Assembly (NCBI RefSeq): GCF_018070025.1
Contig: NZ_JAGPYQ010000001.1
Span: 6,944,001 to 7,008,000 of the forward strand
Direction: 5' to 3'
DNA: 64,000 nt
Origin: Streptomyces liliiviolaceus
Lineage (GTDB): Bacteria; Actinomycetota; Actinomycetes; Streptomycetales; Streptomycetaceae
Both the position numbers and the translations under genes were made by a program. A model generated the notes under the pieces. It did not search any database. It had not been told where the DNA came from and was given only the letters and a program-made list of their open reading frames with translations. Shown here piece by piece: positions 17,664 through 25,944 of this stretch; position 1 is the stretch's first letter, and each line of letters opens with the position of its first letter.

Positions 17664-19154
17664 ATGACCGTTGAAGTAGACCTCACCGCCGCCGGAGCCG
17701 GCCATACCCTGCTCGACCGGCTGATGGCCCTCGACACCCGCCTGTTCGAGGCGGTCGCGACCCGGCACTGGCCGGGCGCCGACCCGCTGCTGCCGAAGCT
17801 GAGCCGCAGCGCGAACCACGGGGTGCTGTGGTTCGGCGCGGCGGCGGCCCTCGCGGCGACCCGCTCGCCCCGCGCGCGCCGCGCGGCCGTGCGCGGGATC
17901 GCCTCGCTGGCCCTGGCGTCGGCCACGATCAACACGGTGGGCAAGCGTTCGGTGCGCCGTCCGCGACCCCGGCTGGACGCCGTGCCGGTGATGCGGCAGC
18001 TGAAGCGGCAGCCGATCACCACGTCCTTCCCCTCGGGGCACTCGGCGTCGGCGGCGGCCTTCGCGACGGGTGTCGCGCTGGAGTCCGGGCCGCTCGGCGC
18101 GGTGGTGGCCCCGGTGGCCGCCGCGGTCGCCCTGTCCCGGATCTACACGGGTGCGCACTTCCCGAGCGACGTGCTCGCCGGGGCGGCGTTCGGAGTGGGT
18201 TCCGCCTTCGTCGCGCGTGCCCTGGTGCCGACGCGTGACCAGTTGCCGCCCCCCGGGCGTCCGCGCGCGGACGTGCCCGCCCTTCAGGACGGGGAGGGTC
18301 TGGTGCTCGTGGTCAACACCTCGGCGGGCACCGCGGACCGGATGCGTGCCATCGGGGACGCCCTGCCGCTCGCCGAGGTCGTGGAGTGCGAACCGGAGTA
18401 TCTGCGGGCCGAGTTGGAGAAGGCCGCGGCCCGCGCCGAGGTGCTGGGGGTGTGCGGCGGCGACGGCACGATCAACGCGGCCGCCACGGTCGCCCTGCGC
18501 CACGGCCTGCCGCTCGCCGTGCTGCCGGGCGGCACGCTCAACCACTTCTCCAAGGACCTGGGCGTGGAGGACGTACGGGGCCTGAGCCGCGCCCTGGCCG
18601 AGGGTGACGCCGTACGGGTGGACGTGGGCCGGTACTCGGCCGGTGACCAGGAGGGCTACTTCCTCAACAACTGCAGCCTGGGCGTGTATCCGGAGCTGGT
18701 GCGCGAGCGGGACCACTGGTCGAAGCGGATCGGCGGCTGGCCGGCCGGGGTGGTCGCCACCCTGCGTGTCGTGCGCGCGGGCCGGCACCCGCTGCGGACC
18801 GATTTCGACGGCAAGGAGCGCCCGCTGTGGCTGCTGTTCGCCGGCAACGGCACCTATCACCGGATGGGGCCGATCCCGGCCCGCCGTTACGACCTCGCGG
18901 ACGGTCTCCTCGATGTACGGGTCGTGCACGGCGGCCGTTTCCCGGCGGTACGCCTGCTGGCCGCGGCCGTGGCCGGACCGCTGACCCGGTCCCCCGTGCA
19001 CGCGGCGCTGCGCGTCGGCGGCCTCCGTGTGCAGGGCGTCGAACCGGGCACGCTGCTGGCCTTCGACGGCGAAGTCAGGCCGGTGGAGGGCGATGTGACG
19101 ATCCAGAAGCTCCCGGAGGCACTGACGGTCTACCGCCCGAGCGGTCCGCGCTGA
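17664..19154 (+). CDS. PAP2 phosphatase - diacylglycerol kinase fusion
   Basis: 496 residues. The N-terminal ~200 are a PAP2 lipid phosphatase: KRSVRRPRPR, the SFPSGHSASA motif and SRIYTGAHFPSDVLAG, with membrane helices between. The C-terminal ~290 are a diacylglycerol/sphingosine kinase-like catalytic domain: LVLVVNTSAGTADR, GVCGGDGTINAAA (nucleotide motif), LPGGTLNHFSKDLG and a C-terminal DGEVRP. The fusion could pair phosphorylation and dephosphorylation of membrane lipids; the substrate is unknown. ATG 17664 is preceded by only a weak GGAG. It is divergent from the ABC-F gene (81-base gap). Confidence 0.93.
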   Translation: MTVEVDLTAAGAGHTLLDRLMALDTRLFEAVATRHWPGADPLLPKLSRSANHGVLWFGAAAALAATRSPRARRAAVRGIASLALASATINTVGKRSVRRPRPRLDAVPVMRQLKRQPITTSFPSGHSASAAAFATGVALESGPLGAVVAPVAAAVALSRIYTGAHFPSDVLAGAAFGVGSAFVARALVPTRDQLPPPGRPRADVPALQDGEGLVLVVNTSAGTADRMRAIGDALPLAEVVECEPEYLRAELEKAAARAEVLGVCGGDGTINAAATVALRHGLPLAVLPGGTLNHFSKDLGVEDVRGLSRALAEGDAVRVDVGRYSAGDQEGYFLNNCSLGVYPELVRERDHWSKRIGGWPAGVVATLRVVRAGRHPLRTDFDGKERPLWLLFAGNGTYHRMGPIPARRYDLADGLLDVRVVHGGRFPAVRLLAAAVAGPLTRSPVHAALRVGGLRVQGVEPGTLLAFDGEVRPVEGDVTIQKLPEALTVYRPSGPR

Positions 19155-19250
19155 CCAGTTGTCAGTCCACATGACAAGACGGGGGTCTCACACTTCGACA
19201 TGGCGACGTAGCGTGCCAGGTACTCACGTACCGAGTGAACGGATGCCGCC

Positions 19251-20123
19251 ATGTCGAAGGTGCCGAAAGAGACCGCCGTGTACACGCACGGCCACCACGA
19301 GTCCGTGCTGCGCTCGCACACCTGGCGTACGGCCGCCAACTCGGCGGCCTATCTCCTCGGCTCGCTCAAGCCGCACATGCGGATCCTGGACATCGGCTGC
19401 GGGCCCGGCACCATCACCGCGGATCTCGCCGGACTCGTCCCGGACGGGCATGTCACCGGTGTCGACCACGCGCCGGGCATCCTGGACCGGGCGCGCGCCA
19501 CAGCGGCCGAACGGGGCCTGGAGAACGTCGACTTCGCCGTCGCGGACGTCCATGCGCTGGAGTATCCGGACGACAGTTTCTGTGTCGTGCACGCCCATCA
19601 GGTGCTGCAGCATGTGGGGGATCCGGTGCAGGCGCTGCGGGAGATGTACCGGGTCACGAAGCCGGGCGGCTTCATCGCCGTCCGGGACTCCGACTACGCG
19701 GCGATGACCTGGTATCCGCTGTCGCCGGGTCTGGACGACTGGCTCGACCTGTACCGGCGGGTGGCGCGCGCGAACGGGGGTGAGCCGGATGCCGGGCGGC
19801 GCCTGAAGTCGTGGGCGCTGGCGGCCGGCTTCCGCGCGGAGGACATCACGGCGTCGGCGGGGACGTGGTGCTACTCGACGGCGTCGGAGCGGGCGTGGTG
19901 GAGCGGGCTGTGGGCGGACCGTACGGTGGCGTCCGCGTATGCGGCGCTTGCGGTGGAGGGGGGTCATGCGGAGGTGGGTCGGCTGGAGGGGATCGCTTCC
20001 GCGTGGCGGGAGTGGGGCGCGCGGGAGGACGCGTGGTTCGCGGTCCTCCACGGCGAACTCCTGTCCCGCAAACGGGCGACGCGCCTGAGCGTCGAGTCCC
20101 ACGTGCGGCCCGGCGGGGCCTGA
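19251..20123 (+). CDS. Class I SAM-dependent methyltransferase
   Basis: 290 residues with the Rossmann methyltransferase fold. Motif I is ILDIGCGPGTIT, motif II acidic residue VTGVDHAP, then FAVADVHALEYPDDSF and VLQHVGDPVQALREMYRVTKPGG. This is the UbiE/Methyltransf_11 type. An aromatic region near the end (TWYPLSPGLDDWLDLYRRV) may shape the substrate pocket. Substrate unknown. Start ATG 19251. The upstream gap (19155-19250) contains an inverted repeat TTGTCA-N7-TGACAA at 19159-19177, possibly an operator. Confidence 0.92.
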   Translation: MSKVPKETAVYTHGHHESVLRSHTWRTAANSAAYLLGSLKPHMRILDIGCGPGTITADLAGLVPDGHVTGVDHAPGILDRARATAAERGLENVDFAVADVHALEYPDDSFCVVHAHQVLQHVGDPVQALREMYRVTKPGGFIAVRDSDYAAMTWYPLSPGLDDWLDLYRRVARANGGEPDAGRRLKSWALAAGFRAEDITASAGTWCYSTASERAWWSGLWADRTVASAYAALAVEGGHAEVGRLEGIASAWREWGAREDAWFAVLHGELLSRKRATRLSVESHVRPGGA

Positions 20124-20283
20124 CCGCGCAGTTCCCCGCGCCCCTGAAGACAAAAGACTGCGCCGTTCCCCGCGCCCCTCATTGTGCGGTCCGGTGGGGG
20201 TGGGCCGCGCAGTTCCCCGCGCCCCTTAGGGGCGAAAAGCTGGGGCGCAGCCCCGTTTTTCAGGGGCGCGGGGAACTGCGCGA
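20124..20283. repeat. GC-rich repeat cluster between methyltransferase and gvpK
   Basis: Four copies between convergent genes: three minus-oriented (near 20126, 20159 and 20204), directly after the methyltransferase stop, and one plus-oriented with GGGG at 20263 before the gvpK stop. Copies 3 and 4 can fold back. Nothing else is seen in 20284-20340. Confidence 0.85.
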
Positions 20284-20340
20284 GCAACCCCCACCGGCCC
20301 GCAGATTCCCTGAGCGCGCGGGGCCAGCCCCTAGCCGGTA

Positions 20341-20688
20341 CTAGTCCCGAGGAAGCAGCGGGCCCAAGGGGCCGAGGTCCAGGTTCAGGTCCTCGGGGCG
20401 GAGCCCGTAGCGGTCTCGGAGTTCCGCCATCCGGTCGTCCAGAAGCATCAGCGTCAGCCCGATCCGCTCCTCCTGATCCTCGGACAGATCCCCCGTGTCG
20501 AACCGCCGAACGGCCTGCCGTTCCATCAACTGCCGCAGCAACTCGACCACGGTCAGCACCAGCTTGATCAGGTCCCGCTCCACCGTGTCCGGTTCGAGGT
20601 CGAGACGGCTCCGCCCGGCCTCCCTGCCCGCCCCGGTGCCGAGGACCGCGTCGTCCACCACCCTCCGAAGTGCCTCTCCACCGCTCAC
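20341..20688 (-). CDS. gvpK: Gas vesicle protein GvpK
   Basis: 115 residues. RLDLEPDTVERDLIKLVLTVVELLRQLMERQAVRR is split by family pattern: a DLxKLVLTVVELLRQLMERQA core, then LGLTLMLLDDRM-like and LGPLGPLL at the end. This is the GvpK family, a minor gas vesicle assembly protein. GTG 20688 is chosen because GGGAGGAG lies six bases upstream and it overlaps the gvpS stop by GTGA. It is the last gene of the gvp operon. Confidence 0.93.
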   Translation of the reverse strand: MSGGEALRRVVDDAVLGTGAGREAGRSRLDLEPDTVERDLIKLVLTVVELLRQLMERQAVRRFDTGDLSEDQEERIGLTLMLLDDRMAELRDRYGLRPEDLNLDLGPLGPLLPRD

Positions 20689-20873
20689 AGCATCTCCTCC
20701 CACGGCGCGGGAACGTTCTCGTTCACCGAGCTGATGAGCGCGTTCAGATCGATCCGTACGAGATCGACGTCCGCGATCCGCAGGGTCAGGTCGCCGGTGA
20801 TGACGACCCCGCCCGCGAGCAGCCGGTCGAGGAGGTCGACGAGGGCGACCTCCCGGCGTTCCACGACGGTCAC
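20685..20873 (-). CDS. gvpS: Gas vesicle protein GvpS (GvpA-like, small)
   Basis: 62 residues, below the usual ORF size. VALVDLLDRLLAGGVVITGDLTLRIADVDLVRIDLNALISSV carries the GvpA-family core (helix-strand-strand-helix: DLLDRxLxxGVVIxGDxxLxxxxVDLxxIxLxxLI). Position between gvpL and gvpK matches the streptomycete gvpLSK order. The start GTG overlaps the gvpL stop by GTGA. Confidence 0.9.
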   Translation of the reverse strand: MTVVERREVALVDLLDRLLAGGVVITGDLTLRIADVDLVRIDLNALISSVNENVPAPWEEML

Positions 20874-21652
20874 GCGTCCTCCCCGCTGAACGAGTAGGCG
20901 GCCCACGGACCGGTCAGCTCGACGCGCAGCCCCGGCGCGTCGTCCTTCGTACGGTCGACCAGTTCCACGAACGCCTCGGATTCCGTCCGCGGCACCAGAT
21001 AGGCGGCGTTCAGGATGTTCCGGCCGGGCGCCCGGGACAGCGCCGAGTTCTGCGGGGCGTGGATCCGGGTGTCCTCCGCGTACCCGGACAGGGACTCGTG
21101 GAGCCGGCGCGAGAACTCCTCGGCCCGCTCCCACTTCTCCTCGCTCTCCTTGCGCTGGTTGCGCCGCTGCCGCAGATAGTCGCGCCCCGAGCCCGCCGCC
21201 CGGCCGGGAGAGGAGGCCGCTTTCCCGGACGTGTCCTTGGAGTCGGGGGCCTCCGTGGGTTCCGAGTACACCTTCACCCCCCACTCGACCCGCCCGTCGA
21301 GCCGGCCGAGGGTGCGCCGGAACGTGTCCGCGCGCTCCTCCAGCATCGACCGGACGCCGCTGTCGTCCAGGAACACCGTGGCGAGCCGGAGCGGCAGCGG
21401 CGAGGTGACGCCGGTGAGCGCGTCGATCACGTTCTGGTGGGCCCGCGCGGTCGCGCCGAGCCAGTCCAGGTCCTCCAGGTGGGCCCGCAGCGGCCCCTCC
21501 GCGAAGTCCTCCTCGGGCACCTGGCCGACGACGGCGACCAGGTCGCCGTGGACCAGCTGCTTGGGCGGCACGCCGGCCACCCCTGTCAGCTGCGCCGGCA
21601 GGGGTGTACCGAAGGGGCGGCAGACGGCGTACACGTAACGCAGACCACTCAT
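20870..21652 (-). CDS. gvpL: Gas vesicle protein GvpL (GvpL/GvpF family)
   Basis: 260 residues with the two-domain GvpL/F plan. YVYAVCRPFG opens, HGDLVAVVGQVP and LGATARAHQNVIDALTG follow, then PLPLRLATVFLDDSGVRSMLEERAD (helical) and a C-terminal ILNAAYLVPRTESEAFVELVD. A middle insert (about residues 130-175, Ser/Lys-rich) is variable in the family. Starts with ATG overlapping the gvpJ stop. Confidence 0.93.
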   Translation of the reverse strand: MSGLRYVYAVCRPFGTPLPAQLTGVAGVPPKQLVHGDLVAVVGQVPEEDFAEGPLRAHLEDLDWLGATARAHQNVIDALTGVTSPLPLRLATVFLDDSGVRSMLEERADTFRRTLGRLDGRVEWGVKVYSEPTEAPDSKDTSGKAASSPGRAAGSGRDYLRQRRNQRKESEEKWERAEEFSRRLHESLSGYAEDTRIHAPQNSALSRAPGRNILNAAYLVPRTESEAFVELVDRTKDDAPGLRVELTGPWAAYSFSGEDA

Positions 21653-22008
21653 TCCTTGGCTTCCTTCTTCGCGGGTGCGCGCCTGCGCGCGGGCACTTCG
21701 GCGCGCGCTTCCTCCAGTTCGGCCACATGGGCCCGCAACTCCGCGTTCTCCCGGGCGAGTTCGTCACGGCCGGCGCGGGAGGACAGCTGCGGATCGGTCT
21801 CCCACCAGTCGATGCCCATCTCCTTCGCCTTGTCGACGGAGGCGACGATGAGCCGCAGCTTGATGGTGAGGAGTTCGATGTCGAGCAGGTTGATACGGAT
21901 GTCACCCGCGATGACGATGCCCTTGTCGAGGACCCGTTCGAGGATGTCCGCGAGGTTGGCGCCGCCGCCGTTCCCGTACGGGTCGGGCAGGCGCTGAGCC
22001 GTGGTCAT
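21649..22008 (-). CDS. gvpJ: Gas vesicle protein GvpJ (GvpA-like)
   Basis: 119 residues. The GvpA-family core is NLADILERVLDKGIVIAGDIRINLLDIELLTIKLRLIVASVDKA, split by family motifs DxLERVLDKGIVIAGD and LLxIELLTIKLRLIVAS. A charged coiled tail follows (RDELARENAELRAHVAELEE) and ends Lys/Ala-rich. GvpJ is a minor, essential structural or assembly component in other systems. Overlaps gvpZ stop and gvpL start by four bases each. Confidence 0.95.
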   Translation of the reverse strand: MTTAQRLPDPYGNGGGANLADILERVLDKGIVIAGDIRINLLDIELLTIKLRLIVASVDKAKEMGIDWWETDPQLSSRAGRDELARENAELRAHVAELEEARAEVPARRRAPAKKEAKE

Positions 22009-23180
22009 CGACGGCCCCTGGCACCGGCGGGCTCACGCTCGCGCTCGTCCGCCTCCTCCACCGCTTCCTCGTCCTCAGGGATCTCCTCGTCCTCGTACTC
22101 GGCCTCCGGCGCGTCCTCCTCCTCGTAGGCCTCGTCGTCCTCCGGGACCTCTTCGTCCTCGTACTCGGCCTCGGGGGCGTCCTCGTCCTCGTAGCCCTCC
22201 TCGTCCTCCGGGACCTCCTCGTCGGTCGAGTCGGTCGAGGCCTCCGCGTCCTCGGAACCGTCCTCGGAGCCCTCCTCGGGAGCGTCCTCGGAGTTCTGCT
22301 CGGCTTCCTCCTCCTCCGCGACCGCGTCCTCATGGCTCGTGACGACCTCGCCGTCGCGGATCTCACCGCGCCAGCCGTCGTCCGCCTCGCCCTTGATGGA
22401 GATGAACCGGGCGAAGTGCTTGAGGTCGAGGCGTGCCCTGCGGCCCTGGGCGCGCCAGATGTTGCCGGTCTTCTCGAACAGCCCCTTGGGGTAGTACTCG
22501 ATGACCAGCAGCACGCGGGTGAGGTTCTCGGCGAGCGAGTGGAAGGTGACGACACCCTTCGTGGTGCCCTTGGCGCCCTCGGACGTCCAGCTGATCCGCT
22601 GGTCCGCCACCTGTTCGGTGGTGTGCGCCTTCCAGCTGCGGTTGGACCAGAAGATCTTCATCTGCCAGTCGGACGTCGTGTCGTCGGCGCGGTTCGCGCT
22701 CTTGACGCCCCGGGCGAAGTTGCTGAAGTCCTGGTACTGGGTCCACTGGTCGTAGGCCGTGCGCAGCGGCACGCCGACGTCGATGAACTCCATGATGACG
22801 GTGGGCTTCTTGCCGGCGCCGCCCTTGCGCTTGCCGCCCTTGCCGCCGGTCAGGTTCTTGAAGGCGCCGACCACGCTGTCCTTGGCCTTGCCCGCGCCGA
22901 GTTCCAGCGCGGTGCGCATCGGCCCCTTGCCGTCGGCGAGCTTGCGGCCGCCGTCGAGGGCGAGCTTGGCGAAGCCGGGGCTGTCGCCGGAGGCGATGTC
23001 GTTGAGCTTGCCCGTCGTCTGGCCGAGCTTGGTCCCGACGCCGACCAGCGCCCGCTGGACCTGGGCGGCCAGGTACGCCTGGGCCTCGTCCTTCAGCCGG
23101 TCGACGGCCTCGCTCTGTGCGAGGGAGGTCAGCGGGTTGCTCTTGGCCTGCTTGGTCGCGGACCCGAGGGTGTCAGTCAT
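22005..23180 (-). CDS. gvpZ: GvpZ: SRPBCC-domain gas vesicle cluster protein with long acidic tail
   Basis: 391 residues from ATG 23180. The N-terminal ~110 are helical and charged (SEAVDRLKDEAQAYLAAQVQRAL). Residues ~125-275 form an SRPBCC (START/cyclase-dehydrase-like) fold: TVIMEFIDVGVPLRTAYDQW in family style, then RVLLVIEYYPKGLFEK. From about 285 to 380 the chain is almost only Glu/Asp with imperfect repeats of EDAPEAEYEDEEVPED. Lipid- or hydrophobe-binding is the usual SRPBCC role; here it would be an accessory role in vesicle assembly, which is inference. The tail DNA (22050-22320) is a run of codon-level repeats. Overlaps gvpY by eight bases and gvpJ by four. Confidence 0.9.
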   Translation of the reverse strand: MTDTLGSATKQAKSNPLTSLAQSEAVDRLKDEAQAYLAAQVQRALVGVGTKLGQTTGKLNDIASGDSPGFAKLALDGGRKLADGKGPMRTALELGAGKAKDSVVGAFKNLTGGKGGKRKGGAGKKPTVIMEFIDVGVPLRTAYDQWTQYQDFSNFARGVKSANRADDTTSDWQMKIFWSNRSWKAHTTEQVADQRISWTSEGAKGTTKGVVTFHSLAENLTRVLLVIEYYPKGLFEKTGNIWRAQGRRARLDLKHFARFISIKGEADDGWRGEIRDGEVVTSHEDAVAEEEEAEQNSEDAPEEGSEDGSEDAEASTDSTDEEVPEDEEGYEDEDAPEAEYEDEEVPEDDEAYEEEDAPEAEYEDEEIPEDEEAVEEADEREREPAGARGRR

Positions 23181-23925
23181 CGTCGCCGCCTCCCCTCGTC
23201 GTACGGGCCCGGGTGGTGCGGCGCGTGGCGGACTTCGCCGCGGCCGTCTTCCTGCCCGGGGCCTTCTTCGCGGTCCTGGCCGCCGTCTTCTTCGCCGGAG
23301 CCTCGTTGCCGGGGCTGCGCTTCTGGGCGGCCTTCTTCGCGGGCGCCTTCGCGGTCTTCTTCGCGGGAGCCCGCTTGCGCGGCCGCGGCTTCTCGTCGTC
23401 CCCGGCCGCCTTGTCGTCCGTGTCGCGGGTGTCACGGCCGGAGTCGTCCGAGTCCGGGTCGTCGTCGTGCTCGTACTCGTCGTCGTCGTATTCGACGTCG
23501 TCGTACTCGTCGTCCGGTTCCTCGTCCCGCTTGCGGCGCTTCTTGCCGCCGACGCCTGGCACGTCCGGGACCGCGTCCGGGACCGCGTCCGGGACCGCGT
23601 CCGGGACGACGCCCGCGAGCTGGTCCTGCACCTGGCTGGTCCGCCCGTGCAGCCGGTCGGCGAGGCCGGTGATCTGGCGCTCGACGAGTGCTCCGGTGGC
23701 GGCCTTGCCCACACCACGCAGGTCCCCGCGCAGCTGGTCACCGATCTCCTTGAACTGCGGGTTGTTCTGCAGTTGCGTGGAGACCAGGTCCGCGAGCGCC
23801 CGCGGGCTGAGGTGCATCCGCTTGCCCGCCACCATGGTGCCCACGGCGAAGGCCAGCTTCATCTTCTTCGTACGTCCGAGGACGTATCCGGCCCCTACGG
23901 CGAGGCCAAGCCCTAGTCGGTTCAT
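23173..23925 (-). CDS. gvpY: GvpY: basic/acidic gas vesicle cluster protein
   Basis: 250 residues. A short N-terminal domain (MNRLGLGLAVGAGYVLGRTKK and following) has a hydrophobic helix. Then come PDAV repeats (about 108-119), a KKRRKR patch, an Asp/Glu/Tyr-rich segment, and a tail of Lys/Ala/Pro repeats (PAKKTAKAPAKKAAQKR) that resembles histone H1-like proteins. The repeats are also visible in DNA, with four copies of GTCCGGGACCGC-type 12-mers near 23562-23606. Position between gvpG and gvpZ matches the streptomycete order. The biochemical role is unknown. ATG overlaps the gvpG stop. Confidence 0.88.
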   Translation of the reverse strand: MNRLGLGLAVGAGYVLGRTKKMKLAFAVGTMVAGKRMHLSPRALADLVSTQLQNNPQFKEIGDQLRGDLRGVGKAATGALVERQITGLADRLHGRTSQVQDQLAGVVPDAVPDAVPDAVPDVPGVGGKKRRKRDEEPDDEYDDVEYDDDEYEHDDDPDSDDSGRDTRDTDDKAAGDDEKPRPRKRAPAKKTAKAPAKKAAQKRSPGNEAPAKKTAARTAKKAPGRKTAAAKSATRRTTRARTTRGGGDDD

Positions 23926-24188
23926 CGTGTAGTCCCGTGGTTGCCTGTTCCGGTGCTCCTGGTCATGGCTATCTCCAGCCTGTCGAGGAGCTCGTCCTCC
24001 ATGCGGTCGAACTCCGCTTCGTCGATCTCGCCGGCCTCCAGGCGTTCCTCAAGGCTGCCGAGTTCGGCGCGGACCGCCGCCGGGTCGTAGTACTGGCGCT
24101 CGGCCTCGTTCACCACCTGTTCCATGGCCCAGAGGCTGCCGCGCACGGGGGCGAACGGCAGCATCAGGACCTCTCCGATCAGCCCCAT
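23922..24188 (-). CDS. gvpG: Gas vesicle protein GvpG
   Basis: 88 residues. MGLIGEVLMLPFAPVRG is the typical GvpG N-terminus (a short amphipathic segment), followed by AMEQVVNEAERQYYDPAAVRAELGSLEERLEAGEID in the charged helical GvpG core. Start ATG 24188 with AGGAG eight bases upstream. It follows gvpF by 37 bases and overlaps gvpY by four. Confidence 0.93.
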   Translation of the reverse strand: MGLIGEVLMLPFAPVRGSLWAMEQVVNEAERQYYDPAAVRAELGSLEERLEAGEIDEAEFDRMEDELLDRLEIAMTRSTGTGNHGTTR

Positions 24189-24225
24189 GTCATCAACTCC
24201 TGTGTCCAGACGTTCAGTTGGTCGT

Positions 24226-24975
24226 TCAGTTGCTCGCCTGCGCGGGCTCGGAAGGGCCCGGCTCGACGAAGCTGTAGGGGGGCAGCGGCCCGTGGACCCG
24301 CAGATCGAGGTGCGGGTGCGCCTTGCGGACCTCTTCGACGGCGCCGATGAACGTCTCGGCCGTGTCGCGGTCCACCAGGAAGGACAGGTTGGCCAGCCAG
24401 CCGGTGGACTCGGGGCCCACGCTGACGGAGGCGGCGACCGGTTCCAGCGCCTGCTGGATCTCGGCGGCGTCCTCGACCTCGCGGTTCTTCACCGCGGCGA
24501 CCACCATCTCGCCGAGCCGCAGCTTCTCGTCGTAATTGCCGCCGCCCGCACTGCGGTTGGCCTCGGTGAGGGCCCTGACGTCCGGGTTCTCGGACATCAC
24601 GCGGTGCAGTACGGCCTCTTCGTCGTGCGTGGCCTTGACGTTGTACTCGACCTTGCCCGCGAGCGCGTCGAGGCGCTCCTTGAAGTGCTCGGCGCGCTCG
24701 GCGAGGACACCGGCCACGGCCGCGTCGTCCGTCGAGACGCTGCCGAAGCGCATGGGCAGCACCGGGCCGCCCGCGCCCGCCTCGGCGAGCACGTTCTGGT
24801 GGGCGAGCAGGTCCCTGCGCTTGGGCCGCAGCCCCTCGGGCGCGTCACTGACGACCGCGGCGAGGTCGCCCTCCTTGATGACGCGCACCGGCAGCGCCGG
24901 CTCACCGACGCCTTCGGTGCCGTCCGGGAGCGAGGGCAGCGAACTGGACGTGATGCCGTAGACGTACGTGCTCAC
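24226..24975 (-). CDS. gvpF: Gas vesicle protein GvpF (GvpL/GvpF family)
   Basis: 249 residues. [10 protein letters not shown] begins the N-terminal domain, with [28 protein letters not shown] and [15 protein letters not shown], both hallmarks of GvpF/L, then an alpha-helical part ([23 protein letters not shown]) and a C-terminal [15 protein letters not shown]. GvpF binds the main shell protein GvpA in known systems. The start is GTG, overlapping the gvpA stop by GTGA. Confidence 0.95.
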   Translation of the reverse strand: MSTYVYGITSSSLPSLPDGTEGVGEPALPVRVIKEGDLAAVVSDAPEGLRPKRRDLLAHQNVLAEAGAGGPVLPMRFGSVSTDDAAVAGVLAERAEHFKERLDALAGKVEYNVKATHDEEAVLHRVMSENPDVRALTEANRSAGGGNYDEKLRLGEMVVAAVKNREVEDAAEIQQALEPVAASVSVGPESTGWLANLSFLVDRDTAETFIGAVEEVRKAHPHLDLRVHGPLPPYSFVEPGPSEPAQASN

Positions 24976-25403
24976 TCCTGCTCCTCCTTGCGGCGCGAGG
25001 CGGCGGTCTTACGGGTCCGCGGCCTCGACTCGGACTGGCTCTGGCTCTCCTCGCGGGACTGCTTGAACGCGTCCGAGATGGTCTCGGCGGCGCCGGACAG
25101 GGCCCCCTTGGACTTGCCCTTGGCACCGGACTCGGTGATCGAGCCGACCAGGTCGGGCAGGCCGGGGTCGCGCTTGTTTCCGGCTTCGAGGTCGAGGCGG
25201 TTGCACGCCTCGGCGAAGCGCAGATAGGTGTCGACGCTCGCTATGACGACCCGGATGTCGATCTTGAGGATCTCGATGCCGACGAGGGAGACCCGGATGA
25301 AGGCATCGATGACGAGCCCCCGGTCGAGAACGAGTTCGAGGACGTCGTAGAGGCCGCTGGAGCCGCCTCCACCACCGGTTTGCTGTGCCGGGACTACGGT
25401 CAT
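24972..25403 (-). CDS. gvpA: Gas vesicle protein GvpA (main shell protein homologue) with long tail
   Basis: 143 residues, about twice the usual GvpA length. The core is [49 protein letters not shown], split by family motifs [17 protein letters not shown] and [20 protein letters not shown] ~70-residue hydrophilic tail ([13 protein letters not shown], then Ser/Gln/Arg-rich) follows; the homologues from cyanobacteria and haloarchaea mostly lack it. The ribosome site AAGGAGGG precedes the ATG. It lies after a 116-base spacer behind gvpO. Confidence 0.95.
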   Translation of the reverse strand: MTVVPAQQTGGGGGSSGLYDVLELVLDRGLVIDAFIRVSLVGIEILKIDIRVVIASVDTYLRFAEACNRLDLEAGNKRDPGLPDLVGSITESGAKGKSKGALSGAAETISDAFKQSREESQSQSESRPRTRKTAASRRKEEQE

Positions 25404-25519
25404 ACCGACCGGCCCTCCTTGTCTGTAGGGGTGTGTGCGATCTTGTGTGCGATCTGTCGGGGTGTGCGCGATCCGTGGGGGTGCGTGCGCCGTCGGGTGT
25501 GCGGGCAGGGAACGGGCGG
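25404..25519. other. gvpO-gvpA spacer with imperfect GTGTGCGATC repeats
   Basis: Read on the plus strand, GTGTGCGATC or close variants recur about four times (25432-25500), with GTGCGATC cores at roughly 17-20-base spacing. It is the longest gap inside an otherwise overlapping operon, so it may hold a promoter or a stem. No -10/-35 pair is clear. Confidence 0.4.
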
Positions 25520-25885
25520 CTACCGGCCGCCGGGCCTGCGGGAGTCGGCCCGGCCGCGTTCGTAGCGGCGGACGCGCCGGTAGCCGGTGAGTTCGCCGCG
25601 CGGGTCGAGGGTCACCTCGTAGCTCGCGAGCAGACTCATCGTGTCGGGGACCCGGACCAGTTCCAGGACCTCGATCTCCAACGACCAGCCGTCGTCGGTG
25701 CGTTCGAAGGACGACACCGACTCGGCCTCCATGCCGGTCAGTTCGGCGAGCTGGCCGCGCGCCTGGCGCAGCACGTCCATGGGACCCAGCTCGTCGTCGT
25801 CCGCCGCGCTCCTCTGCCTGCCCTTGGACGAGTTCGACGCACTCTGTGAACTCTGTGAATCTGATGTGTTGGATGTGTTCGACAT
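25520..25885 (-). CDS. gvpO: Gas vesicle protein GvpO
   Basis: 121 residues from ATG 25885. The C-terminal ~90 residues ([29 protein letters not shown], then [45 protein letters not shown] in parts) are the GvpO domain. The first 30 residues are Ser/Asn/Thr-rich and disordered. Distance to the gvpA gene is 116 bases, so it is the first gene of the operon. GvpO in other species acts in vesicle gene regulation or assembly. A much longer in-frame ORF upstream belongs to the antisense of the LigD gene and is rejected. Confidence 0.92.
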   Translation of the reverse strand: MSNTSNTSDSQSSQSASNSSKGRQRSAADDDELGPMDVLRQARGQLAELTGMEAESVSSFERTDDGWSLEIEVLELVRVPDTMSLLASYEVTLDPRGELTGYRRVRRYERGRADSRRPGGR

Positions 25886-25944
25886 GGCCACCTCGAACAC
25901 CGAGTGACCGGCCGTCCGTTGACCAAACCTGCGAGTGTCGGCTC

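Noticed and set aside
25886..25944. SigB-like boxes (GTTT ... GGTCAC) upstream of gvpO
   Set aside because: Only four of six -10 bases match and the spacing choice is free; too weak to list as a promoter.
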